64,000 nt of DNA from Terriglobales bacterium. Its GTDB lineage: Bacteria; Acidobacteriota; Terriglobia; Terriglobales; Acidobacteriaceae. A model generated the notes under the pieces. That model worked only from the letters and a program-made list of their open reading frames with translations, was not told the DNA's origin and did no database searches. The position numbers and the translations under genes are program-made. How positions within the stretch are numbered: position 1 is the first letter of the stretch; each line of letters opens with the position of its first letter. The DNA lies in the NCBI GenBank assembly GCA_035487355.1, contig DATHMF010000089.1:1-64000 (forward strand), written 5' to 3'. This document shows, piece by piece, positions 52,171-61,616 of this stretch.

Positions 52171-54183
52171 TTAAAGATTATCAACCTGCACAAGGTTGCG
52201 ACTTACCTTGCGCGGGTTTTCAATATTGGCAAAGACCCGCGCATACGTTGCCAGCGCGAGCATGGGGAAATAATTCCGGTACAGGTGATACGCCAGGTAA
52301 AAGACCCGTGGGAAACCTGTTCCAGTGTACTGCGGCTCGTCCCAGGAGCCGTCTTTTTTCTGCGTCCGCAATAAATATGCGATGCCGCGGGCCACGCCTT
52401 CGCTGCGCGTATCGCCCGCCGCCAGCAATCCCATTACAGCCCAGGCTGTCTGCGATGGCGTGCTTGGGCCTACGCCCTTCAGCGCGGGATCATCATACGA
52501 TCCGCAGGTCTCGCCCCAGCCGCCATCCGGGTTCTGGAACATGCGCAGCCACTCTGCCGCCTGTTGGATGTAAGGCTCGTGGTTCCATACCCCCATGGCC
52601 TCGAGGCCCCTCAGGACGCACATGGTTCCATAGATATAGTTTACCCCCCAGCGGCCAAACCAGGAACCATCAGGCTCCTGCTCGCGGATAATAAAATCAA
52701 TGGCCTTGCGCACGCGCTTGTCTTCGCGGGTGTAGCCGTAAACCGCGAGCATCTCGAGGACGCGACCGGTGATATCCACGGTGGGTGGGTCGAGCATGGC
52801 GTTGTGGTCGGCAAAGGGAACGTACTGGAAGACCATGCGGTCGTTATCTTTGTCGAACGAGGCCCAGCCGCCATTCTTGCACTGCATGGAAAAGATCCAC
52901 TCGATGGCGCGCTGGGAGGATTCGTGCTGATAGCGCTCGTTAGGATTGTCTACATGGCTCAGGCCAAGCAGCACCATGGCGCTGTCATCCACGTCAGGGT
53001 AGAACTCGTTATTGAATTCAAAGTACCAGCCGGCGGGAGCAGCGTTGGGATTTTTTACGCTCCAGTCGCCTTTGTGTGTGACCTGCTTTTTCAGCATCCA
53101 GTCGGCTGCCGCCACTATGCGGGGCTCGGACGGGGAAACTCCACACTCGCCGAGGGCAAAGAGCGCATAGGCCGTATCCCAAACCGGCGACATGCAGGGC
53201 TGCATGCGGAAGGTGTTCTTTTCTTCGATGCCGAGCTTTTCAAATTCATCCATGGCGCGGATGAATTGGGGGTCATCCACGGAGTACCCCAGGCAGCGCA
53301 GCGCAAGAATCGAATTAAGAATACTAGGATAAATTGAGCCCAGGCCGTCGGACATCTCAAAGCGCTCGAGCATCCATTTTTCGGCCTTGCGGAGCGCCAA
53401 GGCACGCAACGGGCGCACATGCACGCGCTCGAAAAAGTGCACGAGGTGATCGAGCACCAGGAAGAAGTTCCGCCAACTCAAGATCTTTTTCGACCACTTC
53501 AACTTCAGGTTGATTTGGTCACGATCACCGGGGAAAAGCTCATCAATTCCCTGCTCCGCGGAGATTTTCTTAAAGGGTTTCTTGGCGTAGACGATCGAAA
53601 GCGGAACCAGGATGGCCCGCGACCAGGAAGAAATCTCATAAATGTTGAACCAGAACCAATTCGGGAACAACACAATCTCCGGAGGAATGGCCGGTACAGC
53701 GTCGTAATCGTACTGTCCCAGGAAGCAAAGATAAATCTTGGTAAAGGTATTGACCTCAGGCACGCCGCCCATTTCGAGGATGCGTCCGCGAGCGCGAACC
53801 AGCGCCGGATGATCGGGTTTGTAGCCCATCAGCTTCAGGCCAAAATAAGCTTTCACCGAAGCACTGATGTTCGACGGCCCGCCCTGATAGATCGGCCAGC
53901 CGCCATCTTCGTTCTGATGACGAAGAATCTCAACAGTTGCCTTGGCCATCTTGCGGGGATCGCCCGTGCCCAGCAGGGTATGCATCAGGATGTAATCGGA
54001 TTCCAGGGTGGTATCGGCTTCTAATTCGCCGCACCAGAAGCCTTCCTCCGTCTGGATGGAGAGGAGGTATTTACGGATGGCATCAATGGCCGCAGCCACG
54101 CGGCTGCGCATGTCATCAAGCTTGCCAAAGGTCATTGGCGGAAGATGGCGCTCAGATGCGCCCTGGGAAAAGGGCTGTTCCAT
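52171..54183 (-). CDS. shc: Squalene-hopene cyclase
   Basis: 670 residues, full length. The catalytic acid motif DVDD is at residues 397-400, with several QW-type repeats (for example QTEEGFWCGELEADTTLESDYI and NGGWASFDKDND). It folds squalene into hopene/hopanol. GGAG (GCGGAGTAAGCG) precedes the ATG at 54183. It starts 3 nt after the ispH stop and is followed by hpnH. Confidence 0.97.
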   Translation of the reverse strand: MEQPFSQGASERHLPPMTFGKLDDMRSRVAAAIDAIRKYLLSIQTEEGFWCGELEADTTLESDYILMHTLLGTGDPRKMAKATVEILRHQNEDGGWPIYQGGPSNISASVKAYFGLKLMGYKPDHPALVRARGRILEMGGVPEVNTFTKIYLCFLGQYDYDAVPAIPPEIVLFPNWFWFNIYEISSWSRAILVPLSIVYAKKPFKKISAEQGIDELFPGDRDQINLKLKWSKKILSWRNFFLVLDHLVHFFERVHVRPLRALALRKAEKWMLERFEMSDGLGSIYPSILNSILALRCLGYSVDDPQFIRAMDEFEKLGIEEKNTFRMQPCMSPVWDTAYALFALGECGVSPSEPRIVAAADWMLKKQVTHKGDWSVKNPNAAPAGWYFEFNNEFYPDVDDSAMVLLGLSHVDNPNERYQHESSQRAIEWIFSMQCKNGGWASFDKDNDRMVFQYVPFADHNAMLDPPTVDITGRVLEMLAVYGYTREDKRVRKAIDFIIREQEPDGSWFGRWGVNYIYGTMCVLRGLEAMGVWNHEPYIQQAAEWLRMFQNPDGGWGETCGSYDDPALKGVGPSTPSQTAWAVMGLLAAGDTRSEGVARGIAYLLRTQKKDGSWDEPQYTGTGFPRVFYLAYHLYRNYFPMLALATYARVFANIENPRKVSRNLVQVDNL

Positions 54184-54186
54184 CGC

Positions 54187-55191
54187 TTACTCCGCAATTG
54201 CCGGCGCGGGAGCTTCGCCAATAGCGGCAACGATCTCGGGAGGCAAGCCGAAACGAACATTTTCGGGCATGACCTCGACCTCACGAAGGTTGGTGAACCC
54301 TTTGTTCTGCAAGAACAAAATTACTTCTTCTACCAAACACTCCGGAGCTGAAGCTCCTGCGGTTAGGGCAATAGTTCTGACGCCGTCCAACCACTCCGGC
54401 GCGATTGCCCGGAAATTTTCAATCAAATGAGAAGAGCGCCCTAAGTTGCGCGCAACTTCCACCAGGCGGTTCGAGTTGGAGCTGTTATCGGAACCCACAA
54501 CCAGCAACAGGTCGGCTTCTTCTGCAATATGCTTGACCGCAACCTGGCGGTTTTCAGTGGCATAGCAGATATCCTGTGCGTGCGGTCCACGAATGTAGGG
54601 GAACTTGTTCTTCAGAGCGGCGATGATGTCTTTGGCTTCATCGAGACTCAAGGTGGTCTGGGTGATATAGGCCACGCGGTTGGGATCGGGAACAACCAGT
54701 GCTTCTACCTCTTCGGTAGTGCTCACAACCTGAGTCACAAGAGGAGCTTCGCCCAGGGTCCCAATAACTTCGTCATGATCGCGATGGCCAATCAAAATGA
54801 TGGAATAACCTTCCTTGGCGTACTTGACGGCTTCCACGTGGACTTTGGTGACCAGCGGGCAGGTGGCATCCACCACGCGTAGGTTGCGCTTTTTGCTGGC
54901 CTCGCGCACTTCCGGCGAAACACCGTGGGCGCTATAGATAACACGCTCGCCATCGGGGACTTCTTCCACACTGTCTACAAAGATGGCACCTTTGCCCTTG
55001 AGTTCATCCACGACATAACGGTTGTGAACAATCTCTTTGCGCACATAAATAGGTGCGCCAAAAGCCTCCAAGGCTATTCGGACAATATCAATGGCTCTTA
55101 CCACCCCGGCGCAGAAACCACGGGGTTTGAGCAAAATAAGCGTTTTGGCTTCGACTTGGGCTCGGGGCTGGGCTTCGGTTGGTTTGTTCAT
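54187..55191 (-). CDS. ispH: 4-hydroxy-3-methylbut-2-enyl diphosphate reductase
   Basis: 334 residues, last enzyme of the MEP isoprenoid pathway. Fe-S ligands are Cys27 in KPRGFCAGVVRAIDI, one in VVDATCPLVTKVH (about 111) and one in AQDICYATENRQ (about 208). It heads the minus-strand hopanoid operon and supplies IPP and DMAPP for squalene. The C-terminus has about 20 extra residues, PPEIVAAIGEAPAPAIAE. Confidence 0.97.
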   Translation of the reverse strand: MNKPTEAQPRAQVEAKTLILLKPRGFCAGVVRAIDIVRIALEAFGAPIYVRKEIVHNRYVVDELKGKGAIFVDSVEEVPDGERVIYSAHGVSPEVREASKKRNLRVVDATCPLVTKVHVEAVKYAKEGYSIILIGHRDHDEVIGTLGEAPLVTQVVSTTEEVEALVVPDPNRVAYITQTTLSLDEAKDIIAALKNKFPYIRGPHAQDICYATENRQVAVKHIAEEADLLLVVGSDNSSNSNRLVEVARNLGRSSHLIENFRAIAPEWLDGVRTIALTAGASAPECLVEEVILFLQNKGFTNLREVEVMPENVRFGLPPEIVAAIGEAPAPAIAE

Positions 55192-55366
55192 TCGCTTATG
55201 TTTTAAGTATACAGGAGGCCTAAGTTTTTCAGAATCAAAACCTTACAAGATTTCAGACTCAAACCTTACAAGAAAGGTACCGTTGCCGTCAATGTAAACC
55301 ATAGAAAAAAGGGGGAATTAGCATTGAATGGGCGTTTCAGAGCAGCGAATGGTAACAGGCAGAGGT

Positions 55367-57088
55367 TCAAACCTTGGCTTTGAGCATCTGCTCGGCATGG
55401 CGGAGCGAGGTCTCAGTCAGCTTGGCCCCGCTTAACATTCGGGCAATCTCCTCGGTGCGCTCGGCCTCCGACAGCCGCCGGATGGTGGTATGCACCCGCA
55501 CAGTACCGGATTCCTTCTTTTCTTTCTTTTCAATTACATAATGCTGGTCGGCAAAGGAAGCGATCTGCGGCAGGTGGGTTATACAAAGCACCTGATGACT
55601 GTGACCGAGAGCCTTCAACTTTATACCCACAGCCTCAGCGGCCCGGCCTCCGATGCCGGTATCAATTTCGTCGAAGACGAGGGTACGCATTCCGGCTTCG
55701 GATTTCCCATGCCTGGAATTAGGGCGGGCGGCGTGTGGAGGCCCGTCAGCCTCAACCGTCGCCTTCAGCGCCAGCATCACGCGCGACATCTCACCACCGG
55801 AGGCGATCTGCTCCACCGGATGCAGCAGTTCGCCTGCATTGGTGGCGATGAGATACGCGGCCTCATCAAAGCCCTCGGCTGACCATGAGGCCTGATCTTC
55901 GTTGGCAGACAGCTCTACATGGAAGCGGACCTTCATGGCCAGGTCGTTGATTTCGGCTTCCACTAATTTTTCCAGCTTGTGGGCAAGCTCCTGGCGTTTT
56001 TTGGAAACGCTGCGCGCCTGCTTCAGATAATCTTCAGCGGCGACTGCAACGTTTTTGCGTAACTGATGCAGAATTTCGTCGCGGTTCTCGACTTCATTCA
56101 GTTTGCGCGCGACCTCTTCACCGAAGGCGATGATTTCATCCACGCTCTGGCCGTACTTGCGCTTCAAGCGATCCATGAGCGCGAGCCGGTCTTCAATTTC
56201 AGCCAGCCGCTGCGGAGAGGCGTCAATCCCTTCGGCGTAATCGCGCAGCGTGATACCGGCATCTTCCACCGTGATGCGAGCTGATTCCAGCGCAGCCAGT
56301 GTCTCCTGAAATTTGGCATCGTAGCGCGTCAGCTCTTCCAACTGCTTGATGGCCGCACGCAATGAAGAGGCCGCGGAAGAATTCGACTCATACAGAAGCT
56401 CGTGCGCACCCATAGCAGCGGAATAGAGTTTTTCCGCATTGGCCAGAACGCGCTTTTCCGATTCCAGGCGCTGATCTTCGCCAGATTCAAGTCCAGCCTG
56501 CTGAATTTCTTTTTTCTGGAATTGCCACAGATCAAGCAGGCGCAAACGATCTTGCTCATCGCGCTCCAGGTCAGAGATGCGCTGCTGCAATTCGCGCCAG
56601 CGATGGTACGTCTCAGCGACTGTCTCGGTCTCGATGTTGCCAAAGCGATCGAGCAGCCGCAGGCGTTCACCCGCACCGAAAGCCAGCAGAGTTTCGCTTT
56701 GCGCATGGATATGAGCCAACTCAGGCGCAAGCTGTTTAAGCACCGCCACCGTGGCCGGCTGATTGTTGATAAATACCCTGCCCTTACCGCCGTGGGCAAT
56801 CTCGCGGCGAAAAATCAGTTGTTCCTCGGCATGATCAATGCCATTTTTTTCGAGGATATCGGTAATCGCGCGACTTTTCACGTCAAAGACGGCGGAAACA
56901 ACGGCCTTCTCTGCGCCGTGGCGGATCATGTCATTGGAGGCACGTTCGCCCAGCAGGAGCGCTAATGCATCAATCAGGATGGATTTGCCCGCGCCGGTTT
57001 CGCCCGTCAGCAGATTCAAGCCGGGGGCAAACTCCACCACGACGTTATCAATGACGGCGTAATTTTCGACGCGAAGCTCGAGCAGCAC
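55367..57088 (-). CDS. recN: DNA repair ATPase RecN
   Basis: 573 residues of SMC-like architecture: Walker A GETGAGKS at 29-36, a long coiled-coil region (about 150-370), and the C-terminal signature with LVFDEIDTGIGGRAAEAVG (Walker B). RecN aids double-strand break repair. It has its own spacer (175 nt) from ispH and is transcribed in the same direction. Confidence 0.96.
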   Translation of the reverse strand: MLLELRVENYAVIDNVVVEFAPGLNLLTGETGAGKSILIDALALLLGERASNDMIRHGAEKAVVSAVFDVKSRAITDILEKNGIDHAEEQLIFRREIAHGGKGRVFINNQPATVAVLKQLAPELAHIHAQSETLLAFGAGERLRLLDRFGNIETETVAETYHRWRELQQRISDLERDEQDRLRLLDLWQFQKKEIQQAGLESGEDQRLESEKRVLANAEKLYSAAMGAHELLYESNSSAASSLRAAIKQLEELTRYDAKFQETLAALESARITVEDAGITLRDYAEGIDASPQRLAEIEDRLALMDRLKRKYGQSVDEIIAFGEEVARKLNEVENRDEILHQLRKNVAVAAEDYLKQARSVSKKRQELAHKLEKLVEAEINDLAMKVRFHVELSANEDQASWSAEGFDEAAYLIATNAGELLHPVEQIASGGEMSRVMLALKATVEADGPPHAARPNSRHGKSEAGMRTLVFDEIDTGIGGRAAEAVGIKLKALGHSHQVLCITHLPQIASFADQHYVIEKKEKKESGTVRVHTTIRRLSEAERTEEIARMLSGAKLTETSLRHAEQMLKAKV

Positions 57089-57134
57089 GCTGCGTTTCCC
57101 TCGGAGATTTGGAAGATTATCTACTAAAAAGCGG

Positions 57135-57195
57135 CTGGGAGCTACTGGCTGCTAAAAGCAGTTCTCGGTTTCCAGTTGCCAGTTCCCAGTTTTTG
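57135..57195. repeat. CAGTTCTCGGTTTCCAGTTGCC-type dispersed repeat
   Basis: The tract GCTGGGAGCTACTGGCTGC, then CGGTTTCCAGTTGCCAGTTC and CCAGTTTTT. It is of the same kind as 18581-18625. Confidence 0.5.
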
Positions 57196-57265
57196 CCCAA
57201 TGGGGAATAGAGAGGCCGTACCGCAAGGGTAATTCGTCCTATAAAAAAAATTAACTGACCGATGA

Positions 57266-57295
57266 TTGACGAGGGCGTACACTGGATGCTAGGTT
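57266..57295 (+). promoter_or_regulatory. Candidate promoter for the Tol-Pal operon
   Basis: TTGACG (57266-57271) and TAGGTT (57290-57295) are separated by 18 nt, about 34 nt before the tolQ start codon. The -10 match is weak. Confidence 0.3.
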
Positions 57296-57328
57296 GCATA
57301 TAGCCACTTTCACTCGAATTCCATCGAG

Positions 57329-58045
57329 ATGACCATACACCTCATTTCAACATGCATTGTCGAAAACGAGATCGTTAATCTCATTCAAGACAGCGGTCTG
57401 GTTGCCAAAGTTGTTCTCCTGATTCTTCTTGGGTTCAGCGTACTTTCCTGGGGAATCATTCTTTCCAAGTGGGCCCGGTTTGGCCGAGCGCGGAGCCAGA
57501 GCGGACGCTTTGTGCGCGCCTTCCGCAAGGCCCAGCGGCTTCAGGATATTTCTGCGGTAGCTGAGCAATTCAAACCTAGTCCCCTGGTGGCAGTGTTCGA
57601 GGGTGGGTATGAAGAGTACCGCCGGCAGGTTGGGAACCCCAGCGGGACGATCCGCAGCCTGGAGGCAATCCGCCGCTCGATGCAGATTGCCGCATCCGAG
57701 GAGCTGACCCGCCTGGAACGGCGTTTGCCCTGGCTGGCGACTACGGGCGCAATTACTCCTTTTATAGGGCTGTTTGGCACCGTATGGGGCATTATTGACG
57801 CATTCCACGGACTGGGCACCGCCGGGGCCGCCACATTGCGCGCCGTTGCACCTGGAATTTCCGAGGCCCTCATCACTACAGCGGCGGGTTTAGTTGCAGC
57901 CATTCCCGCAGTCATCTTCTATAACTTGATTTCCCAGACGATCCGCGAGTTCGGCGCGCGCATGGACGATTTTGCGCTGGAGATGCTGAATGCCGTGGAG
58001 CGCAATGCAGCGGTATCCACAGAAACTACTGTGGAGAGACGTTAA
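57329..58045 (+). CDS. tolQ: TolQ/ExbB-family proton channel subunit
   Basis: 238 residues, MotA/TolQ/ExbB fold. Three membrane helices lie at about 25-47, 138-160 and 175-200, with the IGLFGTVWGIIDAFHGLG segment in between. Together with TolR it converts proton flow into mechanical work for TolA and envelope constriction. Its stop overlaps the tolR start by 1 nt. The first gene of the operon. Confidence 0.95.
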   Translation: MTIHLISTCIVENEIVNLIQDSGLVAKVVLLILLGFSVLSWGIILSKWARFGRARSQSGRFVRAFRKAQRLQDISAVAEQFKPSPLVAVFEGGYEEYRRQVGNPSGTIRSLEAIRRSMQIAASEELTRLERRLPWLATTGAITPFIGLFGTVWGIIDAFHGLGTAGAATLRAVAPGISEALITTAAGLVAAIPAVIFYNLISQTIREFGARMDDFALEMLNAVERNAAVSTETTVERR

Positions 58046-58470
58046 TGGCTTTCACCGATAAGAGCGGACGCACGCAGTCATCGCTGGCGGAGATCAACAT
58101 TACGCCGCTGGTGGATGTTGTGCTGGTGCTGCTTATTATCTTCATGCTGACGGCGCCGATTTTGCAATCGGGGATCGATGTGGATGTCCCCAAAACGCGG
58201 ACCGTCAAAGAAATCACGGAAGAGCGGCTGGTCATCACCATTGATAAGCAACAGCGGGTGTTCCTGGGAAACGATCCGATTAACATTAACGAGATTCCGC
58301 AGAAGTTGCGGGCGAAGGTCCGCGATCCGGAGCACCAATCCATTTTCTTGCGGGCCGACCAAAATGTGCCTTTTGGTGCGTTCGCCACGGTCATGGACTC
58401 GGTGAAACAAGCGGGAATTACCAACGTAAGCATTGTGACGCAACCCTTGCAGGAGAATACGGTGAAGTAA
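58045..58470 (+). CDS. tolR: TolR/ExbD-family protein
   Basis: 141 residues. One helix (about 18-42) with the essential Asp in NITPLVDVVLVLLIIFMLTAP and a periplasmic domain. Overlaps tolQ by 1 nt and is followed 1 nt later by the TonB/TolA-like gene. Confidence 0.95.
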   Translation: MAFTDKSGRTQSSLAEINITPLVDVVLVLLIIFMLTAPILQSGIDVDVPKTRTVKEITEERLVITIDKQQRVFLGNDPININEIPQKLRAKVRDPEHQSIFLRADQNVPFGAFATVMDSVKQAGITNVSIVTQPLQENTVK

Positions 58471-58471
58471 G

Positions 58472-59260
58472 ATGCAACCGAACGGCAACAATATCTACCT
58501 CGAACGCGAGCCGTGGGGAGGTTATCTCACCTGGTCGGCGGGGATGCATGTGCTTCTGTTCGGTTCCATCATCGTCTACAGCGGCATCATCAGCTCACGT
58601 CATGGAGAAAATTGGGGTAGCACCGAAATTGGAGAAGCCATGAGCGCAACCTTGGTGAGTCGCGCCCCGGTTCCCTTGCCGTCGCAACCTGAGCAGACAG
58701 AAAATGTGGTAGCGAATGAATCCAAAGGGCTGACTGAATCGAAGCCGCAAACCGTTGAGCAACAGCCCAATGCTCTGTTGATCCCCGATCAAAATACAAA
58801 AAAGAAGCCTGATCAGCACACCAGCCCGGAAAAACCGCGTATCCCTCCGCCGGAAGATAACCGTGTTCCTTTTGGACAAGGCGGTCCGGTGAGCGGCCCA
58901 TTTGGCGTGTTCACGGCAAACAATGCCAAGGGCGGATTCAGCTTTACAGGACCCGCGGGAGATTTTGGCAGTCAATTCGGTTGGTACGTGGATGTGGTGC
59001 GGCGCAAAGTCTCTGAAAATTGGATGAAATATGAGGTGGACCCGAGTATTACGGCGTCGCGCCGGGTTTACATCGTTTTTGACATTCAAAGCGGTGGAGA
59101 ACCCACAAACATTCAGGTGGAGCAATCCAGCGGCGTGCCTTCGCTCGATCAATCGGCGATTCGCGCCCTGCAACGGATTGACAGTTTTGGTCCGCTGCCT
59201 GGGGGATACAGAGGTAGCAAGGTTTCTGTAGAATTCTGGTTTGATTATAAAAGGCAGTAA
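58472..59260 (+). CDS. TolA/TonB-like energy transducer
   Basis: 262 residues. One N-terminal helix (about 15-40), a Pro/Gln/Lys-rich linker (about 70-140) and a C-terminal TonB domain (about 168-260) with VRRKVSENWMKYEVDP and VEQSSGVPSLDQSAIRALQRIDSFGPLP. In this operon it takes the role of TolA, linking TolQR to the periplasm. Confidence 0.9.
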   Translation: MQPNGNNIYLEREPWGGYLTWSAGMHVLLFGSIIVYSGIISSRHGENWGSTEIGEAMSATLVSRAPVPLPSQPEQTENVVANESKGLTESKPQTVEQQPNALLIPDQNTKKKPDQHTSPEKPRIPPPEDNRVPFGQGGPVSGPFGVFTANNAKGGFSFTGPAGDFGSQFGWYVDVVRRKVSENWMKYEVDPSITASRRVYIVFDIQSGGEPTNIQVEQSSGVPSLDQSAIRALQRIDSFGPLPGGYRGSKVSVEFWFDYKRQ

Positions 59261-59312
59261 TCAGGTAGTAATAGATTCTTTTAAATTATAAGCAAGGAAC
59301 GGAGTGCATAAC

Positions 59313-60650
59313 ATGATCAAGCGACTGGCGGTTTTGATTCTGCTGTCTCTCGTATCATCATCTTTGCTTTACGCGCAAACGGATTGGATCCGCACCGGTA
59401 CCGGCCTGGGAGTAGAAAAAGTACGGCTGGCGGTGCCTGACTTTAAGGCTGCGGGCGCTGATCCGCAGACGGCGCCGCTTCTCACCGTCTTCAACCAAAC
59501 CCTGTGGAACGACCTGGATAACGCCGGCATCTTCGACCTGGTTTCGAAGAGCTTTTATCCGCTGAGCGTTCCCGGCACGCCGGCCGAGTTGCAACTGGCG
59601 ACGTGGAGCAATCCTCCAGTGAATGCCAGCATGGTGGCCTTCGGCAACTTCGGAGTTTCAGGCTCGAACGTGGCCATGCAAGGCTGGCTCTATGATGCCC
59701 GCAACTCCAGCGCCCCCATGGTGCTGGGCAAGCAATACAGCGACCCGGCATCGCCCGACAATGCCCGTTTGCAGGCGCACCGCTTTGCTGATGAAATCAT
59801 CTTCCGCCTGGGCGGTGGAATTAACGGCATCGCCGAGACCAAGGTTTATTTCATCAGTTCACGCAGCGGCCATAAGGAAGTCTGGCAGATGGATTATGAC
59901 GGTGCCGCACAGTCCCAACTGACGCATCTGGGCTCCATCGCCTCGCTTTCACCCCGGGTCTCGCCCGACAACACCCGCATCATATTCTCTTCCTTTGCAA
60001 AACGCGGCCTGGAACTCATGATGTACTCGCTGGAGTTGGGGCGAATCGTCAGCTTCCCAACTTACAACGGAACGAATATCTCACCGGCCTGGGCGCCGGA
60101 TGGCAGCAAGATAGCATTTTCCTCTTCCATGCACGGGCACTCAGAAATTTATGTGGCCGACTCCGCCGGGGCAAACCCGAAGCGGCTTACGGTTTCCAGC
60201 GGCCATCCCGACTCTTCACCGGCATGGAACGCCAAAACCGGGGCGCAGATCGCTTTCGTCAGCGGCCGCACCGGTGAACCCCAGATTTACATCATGGATG
60301 CCGACGGCACCAACGTACAACGCATGACCGATACCGGCTACGCGGTTTCGCCCTCCTGGTCACCGAATGGACAACTGCTGACATTTGCCTGGAGGCGCAG
60401 CTACGGAGCAGGAGATCCTGGAGGCCAGGACATTTACCTTATGGATGTCACCACCCGGCAGTGGGTGCAGTTGACTCACGATTCCGGCGTCAACGACTTC
60501 CCCTCCTGGTCGCCCGACGGACGGCATATTGTGTATGAATCCAGACAGGGCGGACGCTCGGAGATCCGGAGCATGCTCGCCGATGGCACCAAACAACATG
60601 CGTTAACCAGCAGCGGCGAAAATTCTCAGCCGAACTGGAGTTGGAAATAG
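59313..60650 (+). CDS. tolB: TolB periplasmic beta-propeller protein
   Basis: 445 residues from ATG at 59313 (GGAG upstream; a GTG at 59304 is less likely). Signal peptide ending YAQ, TolB N-terminal domain (about 25-140), then WD40-like PD40 repeats such as WAPDGSKIAFSSSMHG, WSPNGQLLTFAW and WSPDGRHIVYES. TolB binds Pal and TolA. Confidence 0.96.
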   Translation: MIKRLAVLILLSLVSSSLLYAQTDWIRTGTGLGVEKVRLAVPDFKAAGADPQTAPLLTVFNQTLWNDLDNAGIFDLVSKSFYPLSVPGTPAELQLATWSNPPVNASMVAFGNFGVSGSNVAMQGWLYDARNSSAPMVLGKQYSDPASPDNARLQAHRFADEIIFRLGGGINGIAETKVYFISSRSGHKEVWQMDYDGAAQSQLTHLGSIASLSPRVSPDNTRIIFSSFAKRGLELMMYSLELGRIVSFPTYNGTNISPAWAPDGSKIAFSSSMHGHSEIYVADSAGANPKRLTVSSGHPDSSPAWNAKTGAQIAFVSGRTGEPQIYIMDADGTNVQRMTDTGYAVSPSWSPNGQLLTFAWRRSYGAGDPGGQDIYLMDVTTRQWVQLTHDSGVNDFPSWSPDGRHIVYESRQGGRSEIRSMLADGTKQHALTSSGENSQPNWSWK

Positions 60651-60724
60651 ATTTCTATCGTAATGCGATATAACTTTATCAGTAATCCTGGGTTTGAAGT
60701 TTATGATGTTCCTGGAGGCATGAG

Positions 60725-61447
60725 GTGAAAAACCGTACTAGGCAGTTCATCGTGTTGACCTTATTGGCGGCGCTCTTGCTAATAGCCGGCTGCGAAAAAA
60801 AGAGCACTGCTCCCCCACCACCCCCACCGCCACCGCCGCCGCAGCCTACAGCGTCGCTCTCGGCCAATCCGGATTCGATTCAAGCAGGCCAGTCTACACA
60901 ACTCACATGGCGCACGGAGAACGCCACGGATGTTTCCATTGAAAGCATCGGCAAGGTGGATCCGAACGGCTCCAAGACCGTGAGCCCGGCCGATTCCACC
61001 ACCTACAGGCTCATTGCCAAAGGCCCGGGAGGAACGCAGGATGCTACGGCGCGCGTCACCGTGGAAGCTATGTCAACCACTCCGGTCACGGAAAGCGAAG
61101 AGCAGATGTTCGCTCGCCTGGTGCAGGACGTATTTTTTGACTACGACAGTTTCGCCCTGCGCCCCGAAACGACGCAAAATCTCGCTTCGGCATCACAATT
61201 CCTGCAGCAACATCCCAACCTGAGGTTTACCATTGAGGGCCATTGCGATGAGCGCGGCTCAACTGAATACAACCTTGCGTTGGGCGACAGCCGGGCTGCC
61301 GCGGTTCGTGATCAGTTGACGCGCAACGGAGTGAGCGCAGACCGCATCAAGACTATTAGCTACGGCAAAGAGAAGCCCTTCTGCAGCGAATCGAACGAGC
61401 AATGCTGGCAGCAGAACCGCCGTGGCCACTTCGTGTTGCAAAAATAG
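60725..61447 (+). CDS. pal: Peptidoglycan-associated lipoprotein Pal with an Ig-like insert
   Basis: 240 residues from GTG with TGGAGG upstream. Lipobox LLIAGC at Cys23, a run of ten prolines (about 30-39), an inserted Ig-like domain (about 41-115, including SIQAGQSTQLTWRTENATDV) and an OmpA-like peptidoglycan-binding domain (about 130-240) with the TIEGHCDERGSTEYNLALG signature. It anchors the outer membrane to the cell wall and completes the Tol-Pal set. Confidence 0.95.
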   Translation: MKNRTRQFIVLTLLAALLLIAGCEKKSTAPPPPPPPPPPQPTASLSANPDSIQAGQSTQLTWRTENATDVSIESIGKVDPNGSKTVSPADSTTYRLIAKGPGGTQDATARVTVEAMSTTPVTESEEQMFARLVQDVFFDYDSFALRPETTQNLASASQFLQQHPNLRFTIEGHCDERGSTEYNLALGDSRAAAVRDQLTRNGVSADRIKTISYGKEKPFCSESNEQCWQQNRRGHFVLQK

Positions 61448-61464
61448 AAGTTTAAACGGTGGGG

Positions 61465-61514
61465 CCCCCGGCTTTAGCCGGGGGTAAGGTTCGTAGAGTT
61501 TGGGCTTTAGCCCC
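61465..61514. repeat. CTTTAG-centred palindromes
   Basis: CCCCCGGCTTTAGCCGGGGG (61465-61484) and GGGCTTTAGCCCC (61502-61514), in the spacer between pal and cpoB. They carry the inverse of the CTAAAG core seen at 52071-52147. Confidence 0.8.
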
Positions 61515-61616
61515 GGGCCTCTTGATATGACACTGTTTACTAACCCTGACGACTCACTTGGGGTATTCATGAAACACGCTCTACAATAACTCTTGTAGTT
61601 ATCCAAAGAGAGGACT

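Noticed and set aside
51114-52691. 525-codon open frame on the plus strand
   Set aside because: Antisense to hpnH and the end of shc, both with intact catalytic motifs; the product has no domain character.
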